The notes under the pieces: model-generated | What the model was told of the DNA's origin: nothing | Database searches by the model: none | What the model saw: only the letters and a program-made list of their open reading frames with translations | Shown here: piece by piece, positions 55,152-63,729 of the stretch | Numbering within the stretch: position 1 is the first letter of the stretch | Layout of the letters: each line of letters opens with the position of its first letter | Program-made: the position numbers and the translations under genes | Assembly (NCBI RefSeq): GCF_001693255.1 | Contig: NZ_CP016476.1 | Coordinates: forward strand, 1 to 64,000 | Reading direction: 5' to 3' | DNA length: 64,000 nucleotides | From: Picosynechococcus sp. PCC 7003 | Lineage (GTDB): Bacteria; Cyanobacteriota; Cyanobacteriia; Cyanobacteriales; MRBY01

Positions 55152-58100
55152 TTAGATGTTTAATCTGTGCTTGGGATTTAGTTTCCATTGTAAACGCTGT
55201 AACTCTTGTTCTATCTGTATTTGATAGCTTTTGACATCTTCGGGAATCCCTTGCTTTCGCCGTGCATCGAGGGTGTTGCTCTGGTGCAGGATTTTGGTTC
55301 TATCCTGGGGATGGGCCGTGTAGGAGATCGCCGTATCGATCATGAGTTCAGTCAACTTCCGTCCCTGTCCTTGGGTTTTGAGCAGATAATTCCTCAGTTT
55401 GAGATATTCATTGCGATAGTGCTGATCGGCTTCCCAAGTTAATGGGATGGCATGATCTAATACATCTAAAAACCGCTCTTTGCCTTGTTTGACAATCAAA
55501 TCATCGATGCCTTTGCCTTCGTGGGACTGCCATTTCAAAACTGAAACTTTACAGCCTGCTTCGGCTAATAATTCTCCGGTTCGTACTAAATCACGGCGTA
55601 CATTTTGCACGGTGCTTTGTTTGGTGTCTTGGTCAAAGGCCATCAGGATTTTTCGTCCGCTTGTTGCGAATACCGCCAATTCTGGATGGAGTCTACGTTT
55701 CGGCAATTCCACGCCATTCTCCCTTGATCGATATCCCCCCGTGACACTGGGCAGGGCGATCGCCGCATAGCCTTGACTAAGAACCGATTCTGCTTTTTTC
55801 TTTCCTTCCACTGGGATAATAGGAATTTCTGGGTACCAGTAGACACAGGGCCAAAAACCGCTCCTTCGTTCTTCAGTACTAGGGTTGACACCGTATCTTG
55901 TATAGATTTTTTCAGCAAGTTGTTCAGGCACCCTGGGAAAGATAATGCCCTTCGGGATCCCTCTGGGAGCTTCATATTTACGGTATTGGTCACTGCCTTT
56001 TTGCTGGGTTTTGCGCCAATCGAGACGAGGATGATCCGCTTTAAATTCCCCAAAGGTCTTTTCTGGAGGGATTTCACCGATCTGTAACGTTGGTAATTTT
56101 GTGGCATCAATGCCGCCATCAGCCCAGACGCCCCCCTCCGCAACAGTGGCATATTGATCCATCACCCGCTTCATGGGTTGGGTGACATACTGACCACTGC
56201 CTAGAGTCGCCAAATGGTCTTCCAGCAGCCGTTCATAGACATCCATCCCTGCCAATGATTCAGCGTTGAGGGCAGCTACCTCTGGGGCAATGCCTGATTT
56301 TTCTACGCGCTCTAACCAATGTTCTTCTGTCAAATGTAATGGTGCTGGAGGTGGCGTTAATTTGATGCCTTGTTCCTTAAGGAGTTCAGAGGGATTGAGC
56401 TGATTATGGGAAATGTCTGCCAGTTCACCCAGTTTCTGGGCATTGGTTGTCCAGATTTTGACATCATATTTGGCTCGGGATAAGGCGACCAAAACGCTTT
56501 CACGGTTGACGGTGGGGTCATTGCCAAAACTGACGAAGACTTGTTTCGCGGTTTTACCCTGACTAGAGTAGACGGTGCCTACCAGGGCATGGTCACAGTG
56601 GTTCAAGTTATCCAGGGAGAATTGATCCAATCTTTCCTTATCATCAACAACGCTGACTAAGCGGGTCAGGGGATCAATGCCGATGATCGTAAACTCCCGG
56701 CCATTGGTACGTTTCTGGGGGCGGTTATTCCTCGTCCACTTCAGGCGATCGCCCACGGCAATCGATAAATTATGTTTCACAAAAACCTCTGTTTTGAGGG
56801 GATATCGCAAACCCTTCATATTGAGGGTGATGTGGTCATTGAGGGTCACGTCATCACCAGAGATTTTCGTGATCTGATAACGTTTGGAGCGTTTGAGGCA
56901 ATTGTGGTCTTTGAGCGGAATCAAGACATCGCCGACAGTATAGAAGCGGGCATGCTGCTTCTGCTCCTCGGTCGTATCCTTGCGGCTCAAGGTTTCGGTT
57001 AGGTATTCAGTTTCCTGAATCTTGCCTGCTTGTTTTAATCCCTGGCGAAGCTGCTGGATAAGGGCATGGCGTTCCCGGTGGGTGCCAGACAATAGCAACG
57101 TTTCGACCCGTTCTGCTTCACTCAACTTCAGGTAGGCTGTGGCCATCTGTTGGGCACGGTCTTCGATATCTGGGGTTTCAGAGACTTTCTCATGTTTCTG
57201 CAACCAGGCGATCGCCTCCCCGCCGAGGTTGTGATAGGTCAGTTGAACGGCTCTGGCGATGATGGAATCTTTCTGGCGGAGGAAATCCTTGAGGTGACTG
57301 GCACTGAGGCCATTATCAATCAAAGATTTAAAGGGAGCACCAGCATTGATGGCGGTTAACTGTTTTGGATCTCCCACCAGCAGAATTTGAGCATTATGCT
57401 GGCTAGACTTTTGTAGGATCAGGTAGGCTTCTTGGGCAGACAGTTTTCCAGCTTCATCAATGATCCACAGCTGTCGTCTTTTGGTTGGTTCATTCTGTTG
57501 GAGGAGATGGTAAGCAACCGTATCTGTACCAATGTCAACCTCATCAGCGAGGACTTCGGCGCTACTGGCATCAGGGGCGAAACCAGATACTTCAATGCCT
57601 TGGGCCTTGGCGATATTCACCAGGGTTTGGAGGGTAAAGGTTTTGCCAGCACCGGCGACTCCCACCCAACCAATAATGCGGTCTTGACTTGTCAAAGTAT
57701 GCTTCACAGCATCAGCTTGGGAGGAGGTTAGATTTTCTGGAAGGTGAATTTCTTGATTTTTGAGCATCGGTGACAGTTGATTTTGGCCCTTTTCCATCAA
57801 GGCAATGGTGATTCTTTCCCGCGCTAGACTTTCTGCTGTTGCCAATCGCCGCCCTTCACGGAGCAATCGATGCGAATTCTCGATTGCTGCTTCAATTGCC
57901 TCAAAAGTCTTGCCTGTTGGTTCCGCTACGATAAAAGCCTCTAGATCTTCCTGAGTAAAAATGGCAGTTCGTTCCTCGCTGTGACGAATGGCTTGGTCAA
58001 CCAATACCGTTAGATTCTTCTCAATGACCGCATTACTGGGGTTTGGGATGGGATGTTCAATGTCTAGTTCTGTCGCTGTGTTTTGCCATTCTGCTAGCAA

Positions 58101-58904
58101 TACTTGCCGGTCTACATCATGCTGTTTGATTTTTCGGGTAGCAAATAAAGCCCTGACCCGATTTGCTGTTGTGTCTTCTAGTCCTTCTGTTTTCAGATAC
58201 TCCAGAATCTGCTGATGGCGATCGCTAAATCCTTCGATCTGCTCCCGTGTATAGCCTTGTAGTTCAAAATAGCCATCTCCTCTCATTTCAATCCCATAGC
58301 CCAGTTTTTGGACTTCATGGGCCAGCTCATTTTGATAGAGTCTCCCCAGCAATATTCTGTGTTGATAGAGCTTTTGGTTTACCCCTGAACGCCAGACACC
58401 TACTTCATCCTGGGCAATATTCATCACCAGGCAATGGGTATGTAGATTTGGCTCTAGTTCACGGTTCGTATCATGGAGAAATTTCGCTACACATAGATTA
58501 TCCACTGACGTAATTTGTTTATTGATTCGCGTCTCGGCATAGCGCGTTTCAACTAAGCTTAAGATTCGGTTCACAACTTTGTCATGGGCTGCAACCAGTC
58601 GTTGGTCTCCTCCCACCAAAGCAGCAATTGAAATGGACTTTGGCGCAGAAAAAGTTAGATCCGTACCGGCCCTCGCTTCTTTTCCTTTTGGTGGAGCGGC
58701 CCGTAACTGTCGCTGACCATCTGGCGTTAAACCCTGCAATACATGGCGAACAACCTTGGGCGTATGGATCTGCCCTGACAACCCCAATGATTCAGCTCCC
58801 TTTCCCCACCATTCTGAAAATTCAACTTGTTCTGCCTCGGCGTAATAATTTTCCTTGTAGTAGCTCCCCGCTTTTGCTGGGGTCATCGTGGCGATGGTCA
58901 ACAT
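55152..58904 (-). CDS. MobF (TrwC/TraI-type) relaxase-helicase with C-terminal Toprim-like domain
   Basis: The 1250-residue protein starts at ATG 58904 (MLTIATMTPAKAG). Residues 1-300 are the MobF HUH relaxase: YYKENYYAE with the catalytic tyrosines (about 14-21) and HTHCLVMN (about 155) of the metal-binding triad. A RecD-like helicase follows: GVAGAGKTFTL (about 415) and WIIDEAGKLS (about 481). A third region (about 1000-1180: PVEGKKKAESVLSQGYAAI, ILMAFDQD, GKGIDDLIVKQG) resembles a Toprim/DUF3854 domain, as in plasmid primases. The frame is open to 59120, but that extension overlaps iterons. It nicks and unwinds plasmid DNA for transfer. Confidence 0.88.
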   Translation of the reverse strand: MLTIATMTPAKAGSYYKENYYAEAEQVEFSEWWGKGAESLGLSGQIHTPKVVRHVLQGLTPDGQRQLRAAPPKGKEARAGTDLTFSAPKSISIAALVGGDQRLVAAHDKVVNRILSLVETRYAETRINKQITSVDNLCVAKFLHDTNRELEPNLHTHCLVMNIAQDEVGVWRSGVNQKLYQHRILLGRLYQNELAHEVQKLGYGIEMRGDGYFELQGYTREQIEGFSDRHQQILEYLKTEGLEDTTANRVRALFATRKIKQHDVDRQVLLAEWQNTATELDIEHPIPNPSNAVIEKNLTVLVDQAIRHSEERTAIFTQEDLEAFIVAEPTGKTFEAIEAAIENSHRLLREGRRLATAESLARERITIALMEKGQNQLSPMLKNQEIHLPENLTSSQADAVKHTLTSQDRIIGWVGVAGAGKTFTLQTLVNIAKAQGIEVSGFAPDASSAEVLADEVDIGTDTVAYHLLQQNEPTKRRQLWIIDEAGKLSAQEAYLILQKSSQHNAQILLVGDPKQLTAINAGAPFKSLIDNGLSASHLKDFLRQKDSIIARAVQLTYHNLGGEAIAWLQKHEKVSETPDIEDRAQQMATAYLKLSEAERVETLLLSGTHRERHALIQQLRQGLKQAGKIQETEYLTETLSRKDTTEEQKQHARFYTVGDVLIPLKDHNCLKRSKRYQITKISGDDVTLNDHITLNMKGLRYPLKTEVFVKHNLSIAVGDRLKWTRNNRPQKRTNGREFTIIGIDPLTRLVSVVDDKERLDQFSLDNLNHCDHALVGTVYSSQGKTAKQVFVSFGNDPTVNRESVLVALSRAKYDVKIWTTNAQKLGELADISHNQLNPSELLKEQGIKLTPPPAPLHLTEEHWLERVEKSGIAPEVAALNAESLAGMDVYERLLEDHLATLGSGQYVTQPMKRVMDQYATVAEGGVWADGGIDATKLPTLQIGEIPPEKTFGEFKADHPRLDWRKTQQKGSDQYRKYEAPRGIPKGIIFPRVPEQLAEKIYTRYGVNPSTEERRSGFWPCVYWYPEIPIIPVEGKKKAESVLSQGYAAIALPSVTGGYRSRENGVELPKRRLHPELAVFATSGRKILMAFDQDTKQSTVQNVRRDLVRTGELLAEAGCKVSVLKWQSHEGKGIDDLIVKQGKERFLDVLDHAIPLTWEADQHYRNEYLKLRNYLLKTQGQGRKLTELMIDTAISYTAHPQDRTKILHQSNTLDARRKQGIPEDVKSYQIQIEQELQRLQWKLNPKHRLNI

Positions 58905-59055
58905 ACCTAAAATTTCCTCTGTTTTTAGGTAAGAGAGAATCCGCCTCAAAATTCGGATATTTTTTGCTGAATTTAAAAAAACTTCCAGAGGTGCGTAATG
59001 TGTGGGGAAATTTCCTCGGCTTGACCAGTGGGCTACGCTTTTGCTGATAGACAAG

Positions 59056-59132
59056 TTTGCGCCAATATCTCGCCACTTTTGCGCCAACTTTTGACCTATT
59101 TTGCGCCATATTTGAGCCAACTTTTGTCTATA
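59056..59132 (+). repeat. Seven tandem 11-bp iterons, candidate parC
   Basis: Reading in 11-base steps from 59056, the units TTTGCGCCAAT, ATCTCGCCACT, TTTGCGCCAAC, TTTTGACCTAT, TTTGCGCCATA, TTTGAGCCAAC and TTTTGTCTATA follow one another. The cleaner copies (1, 3, 5) repeat every 22 bases. ParR centromeres (parC of plasmid R1) consist of 11-bp direct repeats upstream of parM, and this array lies 240 bases upstream of a ParM-like gene. Confidence 0.6.
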
Positions 59133-59371
59133 TTCTCAATAGCTTGCCATTTTTGTCTATTAATTGAGAATCAAATTCTCTTTTCAGCTCGTAAATTCCG
59201 GCGATCGCCTAAAAATGGCGCATTTGTGGCGCAAACTTGGCGAATAATTGGCACCCTCCCAAAAACTCCTTTTCCCCTGCAAAACTTTTTTTTCTAACTT
59301 TCCCAAAAATTTTTCTGATTTTTATCCGAACTTTCTTGCCTCTTCGCTCTATTCAGACAGGAGGTATTTCT

Positions 59372-60382
59372 ATGACGTTACTCAAAATTGCCATTGACCC
59401 TGGTAGTAGTGCCACTAAAGTCGCCTATCAGCTGCCAAACCATTCCATTAAATGTTTTGCGATGACGCCTTACTGTGCCGAGGTTCCCCTCGACTATCCC
59501 CATCATTGTCGTCTTCAGCCCAATCATGCCTATCCGCACATTGAAAATGCTTGGGTGAGTGATCCTGATGGCTGTTATCTGCTTGGGGCTGCTGCGAAAA
59601 AATTTTACGGTTCAGCTATTCGCAATCAGGATCGTAAATTTACAAAAGCGCTCTACAAAATTTTGGGGGTTTTATCCCACATTCAAAACCATGAGCATTG
59701 TGCCTTGCCGATTGAGCTGGGGATTCTCTTGCCCTTTGATGAATATGCCACCAAAGAGCAGCTGACCCAAAACTTACAATTGGCTGCTGCCGCTGTTGAA
59801 TATTGCGGTCGGGCTCAATCGTTCACCTTTACTAAAATTGCTATCCGACCTGAAGGGGCTGGACTCTTTTTAAAGGGTCTGCCGAAAACCCTCGATATCC
59901 GTGCCGCACGAGTCGCTATTTTTGTGATCGGTCATCGTAATGCCTCGTGGCTTGTGACTGAAAATGGTTTTCCTGTTTTAGAAGAATCCGTCACCAATGA
60001 TCTGGGTTTTCGTTGGTTTGTCCAAGAGGTCAAGGCCCGCACTGGCTATAAGGATGAGATTGCGTTGGCTCAAATGCTTTTTACGGGTCGCCATTTTCCC
60101 CGGGATCTGCAAGGGGCTGCTGACGCTGTTTTACCTGCCTATTGGCAACAGCTGCAGGATTTTTTGGCTGAACAATATCCTGCTGATTATGTACTTTGTG
60201 GTGGTGGGACTGCGCTTTTACTCCAGCGTCAAGTTGCTGATTTTTTCTCCTGTAAGTTGGGCTGGGCCAAACATCTTTCCCGTGCTGTCCTTAAATCTGG
60301 GATTGCCGATTCTGTGATGGCCCATCGTTTTACTGATTGTTATGGCTTATTACTTAGTTTGGAAGGGTCTACCCATGTCTAG
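59372..60382 (+). CDS. ParM/StbA-like actin-family partition ATPase
   Basis: The 336-residue protein has the actin/ParM fold: an N-terminal phosphate loop (IAIDPGSSATKVAY) and a later nucleotide-binding loop (VLCGGGTALLL, about residue 274). It has a strong AGGAGG site before ATG 59372; the frame is open to 59237 but that part is not protein-like. ParM filaments push plasmid copies apart with ParR. The next gene overlaps its end by eight bases. Confidence 0.78.
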   Translation: MTLLKIAIDPGSSATKVAYQLPNHSIKCFAMTPYCAEVPLDYPHHCRLQPNHAYPHIENAWVSDPDGCYLLGAAAKKFYGSAIRNQDRKFTKALYKILGVLSHIQNHEHCALPIELGILLPFDEYATKEQLTQNLQLAAAAVEYCGRAQSFTFTKIAIRPEGAGLFLKGLPKTLDIRAARVAIFVIGHRNASWLVTENGFPVLEESVTNDLGFRWFVQEVKARTGYKDEIALAQMLFTGRHFPRDLQGAADAVLPAYWQQLQDFLAEQYPADYVLCGGGTALLLQRQVADFFSCKLGWAKHLSRAVLKSGIADSVMAHRFTDCYGLLLSLEGSTHV

Positions 60383-60719
60383 AGAGCGGCTTCGACATTC
60401 TTTTTATTCTGCTGCCCATAGCCCACTCCGTCAGGTCATTGACGATCTCAAAAGTTGTTCTGGCTGCACCTTACAAGGAGAATTGGAGGACGCCTTACTC
60501 ATCTTGCGTTACCCCTACGTTTTGCAGCGAATGGGAGCTTCGTCGCACCAGGTTGCAGCACAGGCGCAAGAATCTATTCGCCGTCTAGAACAGGAAATTT
60601 CTGCCCTCAGAACCTTATTGGCAACTTATGGAACTTCATCTAATGCTGTTCGATTTCAGCCTGATGCGGTGGTACAGGAAGATTCCCTGAACATTTTTGA
60701 CATTCAAGACAATTTTTAG
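60375..60719 (+). CDS. ParR-like centromere-binding candidate
   Basis: The 114-residue protein is close to the usual ParR length and follows parM with an eight-base overlap. It has a helical core (about 15-80: LRQVIDDLKSCSGC, LEDALLILRYPYVLQRM, SIRRLEQEISALRTLL) and an acidic/aromatic C-terminal tail (EDSLNIFDIQDNF) like those that bind ParM ends. I cannot see a ribbon-helix-helix clearly. Confidence 0.5.
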   Translation: MSRERLRHSFYSAAHSPLRQVIDDLKSCSGCTLQGELEDALLILRYPYVLQRMGASSHQVAAQAQESIRRLEQEISALRTLLATYGTSSNAVRFQPDAVVQEDSLNIFDIQDNF

Positions 60720-60730
60720 GTTTTTACATC

Positions 60731-61252
60731 ATGGATAAGCAAACTCTTGTTTCTCGTTACGCTACTTCGACTGCTAAGGTCAATAAAATTCTTAAGGCTC
60801 TTGGTTTTGACCATAATGCCGTAGATTTTTTACCTGAACAAATTGATATGTTTGATCAAGTTTGGCAGCTGATGGATAAAGATAATCTTTCCTGTAAAGA
60901 AGCTCTTGATGTCCTCCATTATCAAACTCCCACAACTCAGACCTTAGATTCTGCGAATCTTTCAGAGCCAACTTTAGCTTTAGAGCCGGAACTCACTGAC
61001 TTCCTACAGCAGAAATCGACGACTTTTGCTGAGCACATCATTCAGGAAACCCCTGATGTTCTCAAGGAGCAACGGGCTGCTGCTCGTAAAATTGTTGTTG
61101 AGTCTTTCTGGAAGCGTATTAATGAGATTGGACGCTCCGAAGAGTTCCAACGCAAGTTTGATGCTGCTCTCTATGGGGATGATATCCTTGATATTTCTGT
61201 ATTGCCGGGGGAGTCGTCTGCGCTGCCAGAGAGTTCATCCTCCGATTCTTAA
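60731..61252 (+). CDS. Unknown 173-aa protein of the ParM operon
   Basis: The product is mostly helical and acidic, with a serine-rich tail and no known family. It lies 11 bases after the ParR-like gene on the same strand. It may be an accessory partition or replication factor. Confidence 0.5.
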   Translation: MDKQTLVSRYATSTAKVNKILKALGFDHNAVDFLPEQIDMFDQVWQLMDKDNLSCKEALDVLHYQTPTTQTLDSANLSEPTLALEPELTDFLQQKSTTFAEHIIQETPDVLKEQRAAARKIVVESFWKRINEIGRSEEFQRKFDAALYGDDILDISVLPGESSALPESSSSDS

Positions 61253-61461
61253 TGGATTTCTGTCGGGAGCATGAACGAGCTTTAAGGATTCAGGAAAAAC
61301 AACTGCAGCTTAAACAGGTTGAGATTGAACAGAAAATCTCTTTTCGGCGGCGTAAACGGCGGGAATTTGACCATTTCTGTGAGTCATTATTTACCATCTT
61401 GGTTTTGATGGCGATCGCCTTTGTTCTCGGCATCCTTTTTGTACAGCTCTTTTTCCCTTAA
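61252..61461 (+). CDS. Small 69-aa membrane-anchored protein
   Basis: Residues 10-40 form a basic amphipathic helix (ALRIQEKQLQLKQVEIEQK, RRRKRREF) and the C-terminus is a membrane span (LFTILVLMAIAFVLGILFVQLF). The start overlaps the preceding stop by one base. Function is unknown. Confidence 0.5.
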   Translation: MDFCREHERALRIQEKQLQLKQVEIEQKISFRRRKRREFDHFCESLFTILVLMAIAFVLGILFVQLFFP

Positions 61462-61596
61462 CTCATCTAAGGCGATCGCCTTTTGATTGTGGAGGTGATC
61501 GCCATCATCCAAAACCCTTTATCGGATGATTGGGTAATCAGACTGTTTTTCATGCTACCTATTGGACTGAATACCCGAAAATTTGAGGCTGGAAGC

Positions 61597-61616
61597 TACC
61601 CATAACGTTATGGGTA
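61597..61616 (+). promoter_or_regulatory. Palindrome upstream of the second parA
   Basis: The perfect 20-bp palindrome TACCCATAACGTTATGGGTA lies 36 bases before the parA start. It could be a ParB binding site or an operator of the parAB promoter. Confidence 0.75.
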
Positions 61617-61652
61617 ATATAAAATATGTTCAGGTAAATCTTAGGTTGATTT

Positions 61653-62291
61653 GTGAGCATTATCAGCATCGTGAACCAAAAAGGCGGCTGCGGTAAGAGT
61701 ACGACAGCAGTACATCTTGCCTATTGGCTGGCCCAAAATAAAAACGTTACGTTGATTGATGCCGATGCGCAGCAATCGAGTTCGAGCTGGCTGGCACGTT
61801 TGCCCAAGGAAATTCCGAACGCCGCAATCCTTGATCCCGAAGCCCTTTTTGATGCGATCGAGGAGGCGAGTAATCAGTATGATGTGGTGGTGGTTGATGG
61901 CCCCGGTAGCCTGAGTGAAATTACTAAAACAATTCTGGATATCTCTGACCTCACTCTTGTTCCTTGCCAACCATCCGGTCTCGATCTCAGTAGTAGTAGT
62001 AAGATTCTGCAAGTAATTCGTCAGCGACAGAAGGTGCGTGGTGGTCAGCCCCATGTTGGCTTATTTCTGAGCCGTGCCGTCAAAGGCACCGTTTTATTAA
62101 AAGAAGCACAGCAGGCCCTCAGTCAAGACCAGCGGTTTCCACTCATTAATTCCATTGTCTATCAGCGGCAATGTATTTCTGATGCGCCAATTCAAGAGGC
62201 AACCGTTTTTGATTTAGCGGGCTCTGCCGCAAAAGCAGCTCAACAAGACTATGAAAATTTATTTATGGAGGCTTTGAGTTACCTTGGCTAG
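61653..62291 (+). CDS. parA: ParA-family partition ATPase (second par locus)
   Basis: The 212-residue protein starts with GTG and carries the deviant Walker A motif KGGCGKST (residues 10-17), the VTLIDADAQQSS segment and the VVVDGPGS Walker B-like strand. It lacks a DNA-binding N-terminus, so it is a type Ib ParA. It overlaps the downstream parB by eight bases. It is distinct in sequence from the parA at the start of the window. Confidence 0.92.
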   Translation: MSIISIVNQKGGCGKSTTAVHLAYWLAQNKNVTLIDADAQQSSSSWLARLPKEIPNAAILDPEALFDAIEEASNQYDVVVVDGPGSLSEITKTILDISDLTLVPCQPSGLDLSSSSKILQVIRQRQKVRGGQPHVGLFLSRAVKGTVLLKEAQQALSQDQRFPLINSIVYQRQCISDAPIQEATVFDLAGSAAKAAQQDYENLFMEALSYLG

Positions 62292-63183
62292 ACGTACCGT
62301 CGGAAATTATTTAGCAGAGCTACCCACTGAGCCAGAGTCTTCCGTGGCGATCGCCAATATTCGCTTGCCGGAGAGTCAACCTCGTCATTACTTCGACCCG
62401 GAGAAAATTCAACGGCTCGCTGCTTCGATTCAAGAATATGGCATCTTAGAGCCTCTCCTGGTTCGACCGATTCGCCATCAAACTAACCGCTATGAATTGG
62501 TTGCAGGGGAAAGACGTTATCGAGCAGCGAAGCAGCTAGACCTACCCACTGTTCCGGTTGTAATTCGCGAACTGAATGATCAACAGGCGCTGGCGATCGC
62601 CCTTGTGGAAAATCTCACCCGCGAAGATCTCAACCCCGTCGAAGAAGCAGAAGGTATCCTTAATCTCCTCGCAATAGAATTGCAGCTTCAACCCCAGGAG
62701 GTAAAAAGCCTACTTTACCGGCTGGAAAATGAGAAAAAAGGAAAAACAATTACCCATAACGTTATGGGTAGTGAAATTGGTGAGCAGATTCAATCGATTT
62801 TTACAAACTTAGGTCAGAATTGGTCGTCATTTACGGCGAATCGTTTGCCCTTACTAAATTTACCTGACGATATTTTAGAAGTGCTCCGCCAGGGCAAGAT
62901 TGCCTACACCAAAGCAAAGGCGATCACCCGTCTACAAGATGCCGAATCACGAAGAAACTTATTAGAGACTGCCATCCAAGAAAATCTCTCCTTAAATGAG
63001 ATCAGGCAGCGTATTAATGAGCTAAAGTCGAATTCCATAGAACAAAAGCCCCAGTCACGCATTGATCAAACGGTCAAACGGCTTAAGGCTGCGCGTCTTT
63101 GGGAAAAAAATCCTGATAAATGGAATCAGATGCAGGCATTACTCGCCCAGATTGATGAACTAATTTCTGAGGCATCACGTTAG
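62284..63183 (+). CDS. parB: ParB-like centromere-binding protein (second par locus)
   Basis: The 299-residue protein starts with TTG after a GGAGG site. It has the ParB N-terminal CTP-binding motif LVAGERRYRAAKQL (about residue 78), the ENLTREDLNPVEEA helix (about 111) and a helix-turn-helix region, so it is a canonical chromosome-type ParB. The gene contains a palindrome at 62751 (translated as THNVMG), and others flank it. Confidence 0.92.
   Translation: MARRTVGNYLAELPTEPESSVAIANIRLPESQPRHYFDPEKIQRLAASIQEYGILEPLLVRPIRHQTNRYELVAGERRYRAAKQLDLPTVPVVIRELNDQQALAIALVENLTREDLNPVEEAEGILNLLAIELQLQPQEVKSLLYRLENEKKGKTITHNVMGSEIGEQIQSIFTNLGQNWSSFTANRLPLLNLPDDILEVLRQGKIAYTKAKAITRLQDAESRRNLLETAIQENLSLNEIRQRINELKSNSIEQKPQSRIDQTVKRLKAARLWEKNPDKWNQMQALLAQIDELISEASR
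62751..62770 (+). promoter_or_regulatory. Palindrome inside the second parB
   Basis: The 20-bp palindrome TACCCATAACGTTATGGGTA occurs within the coding region of parB. It is the second example in the window of a palindrome embedded in its own parB gene. Confidence 0.75.
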
Positions 63184-63279
63184 TTTGGGTAGTGACTGCC
63201 CGCCGAGATAAAAAACGAAACTGCCTGGAATTCCTTTCCCATGAGACTCTGTTTCGTTCCAGGAAAAGGGAAAAATAAT

Positions 63280-63299
63280 TACCCATAACGTTATGGGTA
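63280..63299 (+). promoter_or_regulatory. Palindrome downstream of the second parB, copy 1
   Basis: The 20-bp core TACCCATAACGTTATGGGTA lies 97 bases after parB. It is part of a pair, the other being at 63429. Confidence 0.75.
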
Positions 63300-63428
63300 G
63301 TTGCTATGGTCTTCAAAAAAGGCGATCGCCTCACAAGAGTAGTTTAGATAATTTTTTTATTCAATCTGAGTCGCTAAAGTTTTTTATTTGGTAAGTTCTG
63401 AGAATTGGGTTTAAAAAGCTTGTGTGAA

Positions 63429-63450
63429 TTACCCATAACGTTATGGGTAA
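63429..63450 (+). promoter_or_regulatory. Palindrome downstream of the second parB, copy 2
   Basis: This copy is palindromic over 22 bases (one extra pair on each side of the 20-bp core). Together with the other three copies near parAB it forms a site cluster consistent with parS. Confidence 0.75.
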
Positions 63451-63729
63451 CTTTCTCCAAATGATGCGCACTTCATTCCTATATCAATGGTGATGGCTCT
63501 GTGAAGGAATTAGGTCAGCGTTTACTGAATAAAGAAGTACCCACTAGCGATCACTGAAACCACTATTCTTTCGTTAAAATCAGTAAAAAAGGTCGAGCCT
63601 TGAAACGATCTCTATACAAGACTCTCAGGCAATATTTTTTCTATAATCCTAGGTTTCTGTCGAGATGCGCCCTCTAGTCCATCGCTGAATGCAACTAAAC
63701 GACACTGAATATGGTGCTATAGTGGTGTC
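63451..63729. other. Gap between the second par locus and the terminal PIN gene
   Basis: No credible gene was seen. The stretch is AT-rich and would carry the promoter of the PIN gene. Confidence 0.4.

Noticed and set aside
58905-59120. N-terminal extension of the relaxase frame up to 59120
   Set aside because: It is the translation of 11-bp iterons and lacks a ribosome-binding site; the MobF pattern begins at MLTIATMTPAKAG (58904).
61462-61596. Terminator-like HIP1 palindrome after the 69-aa gene
   Set aside because: AAGGCGATCGCCTT is a flanked HIP1 octamer without a T run long enough for a confident call.
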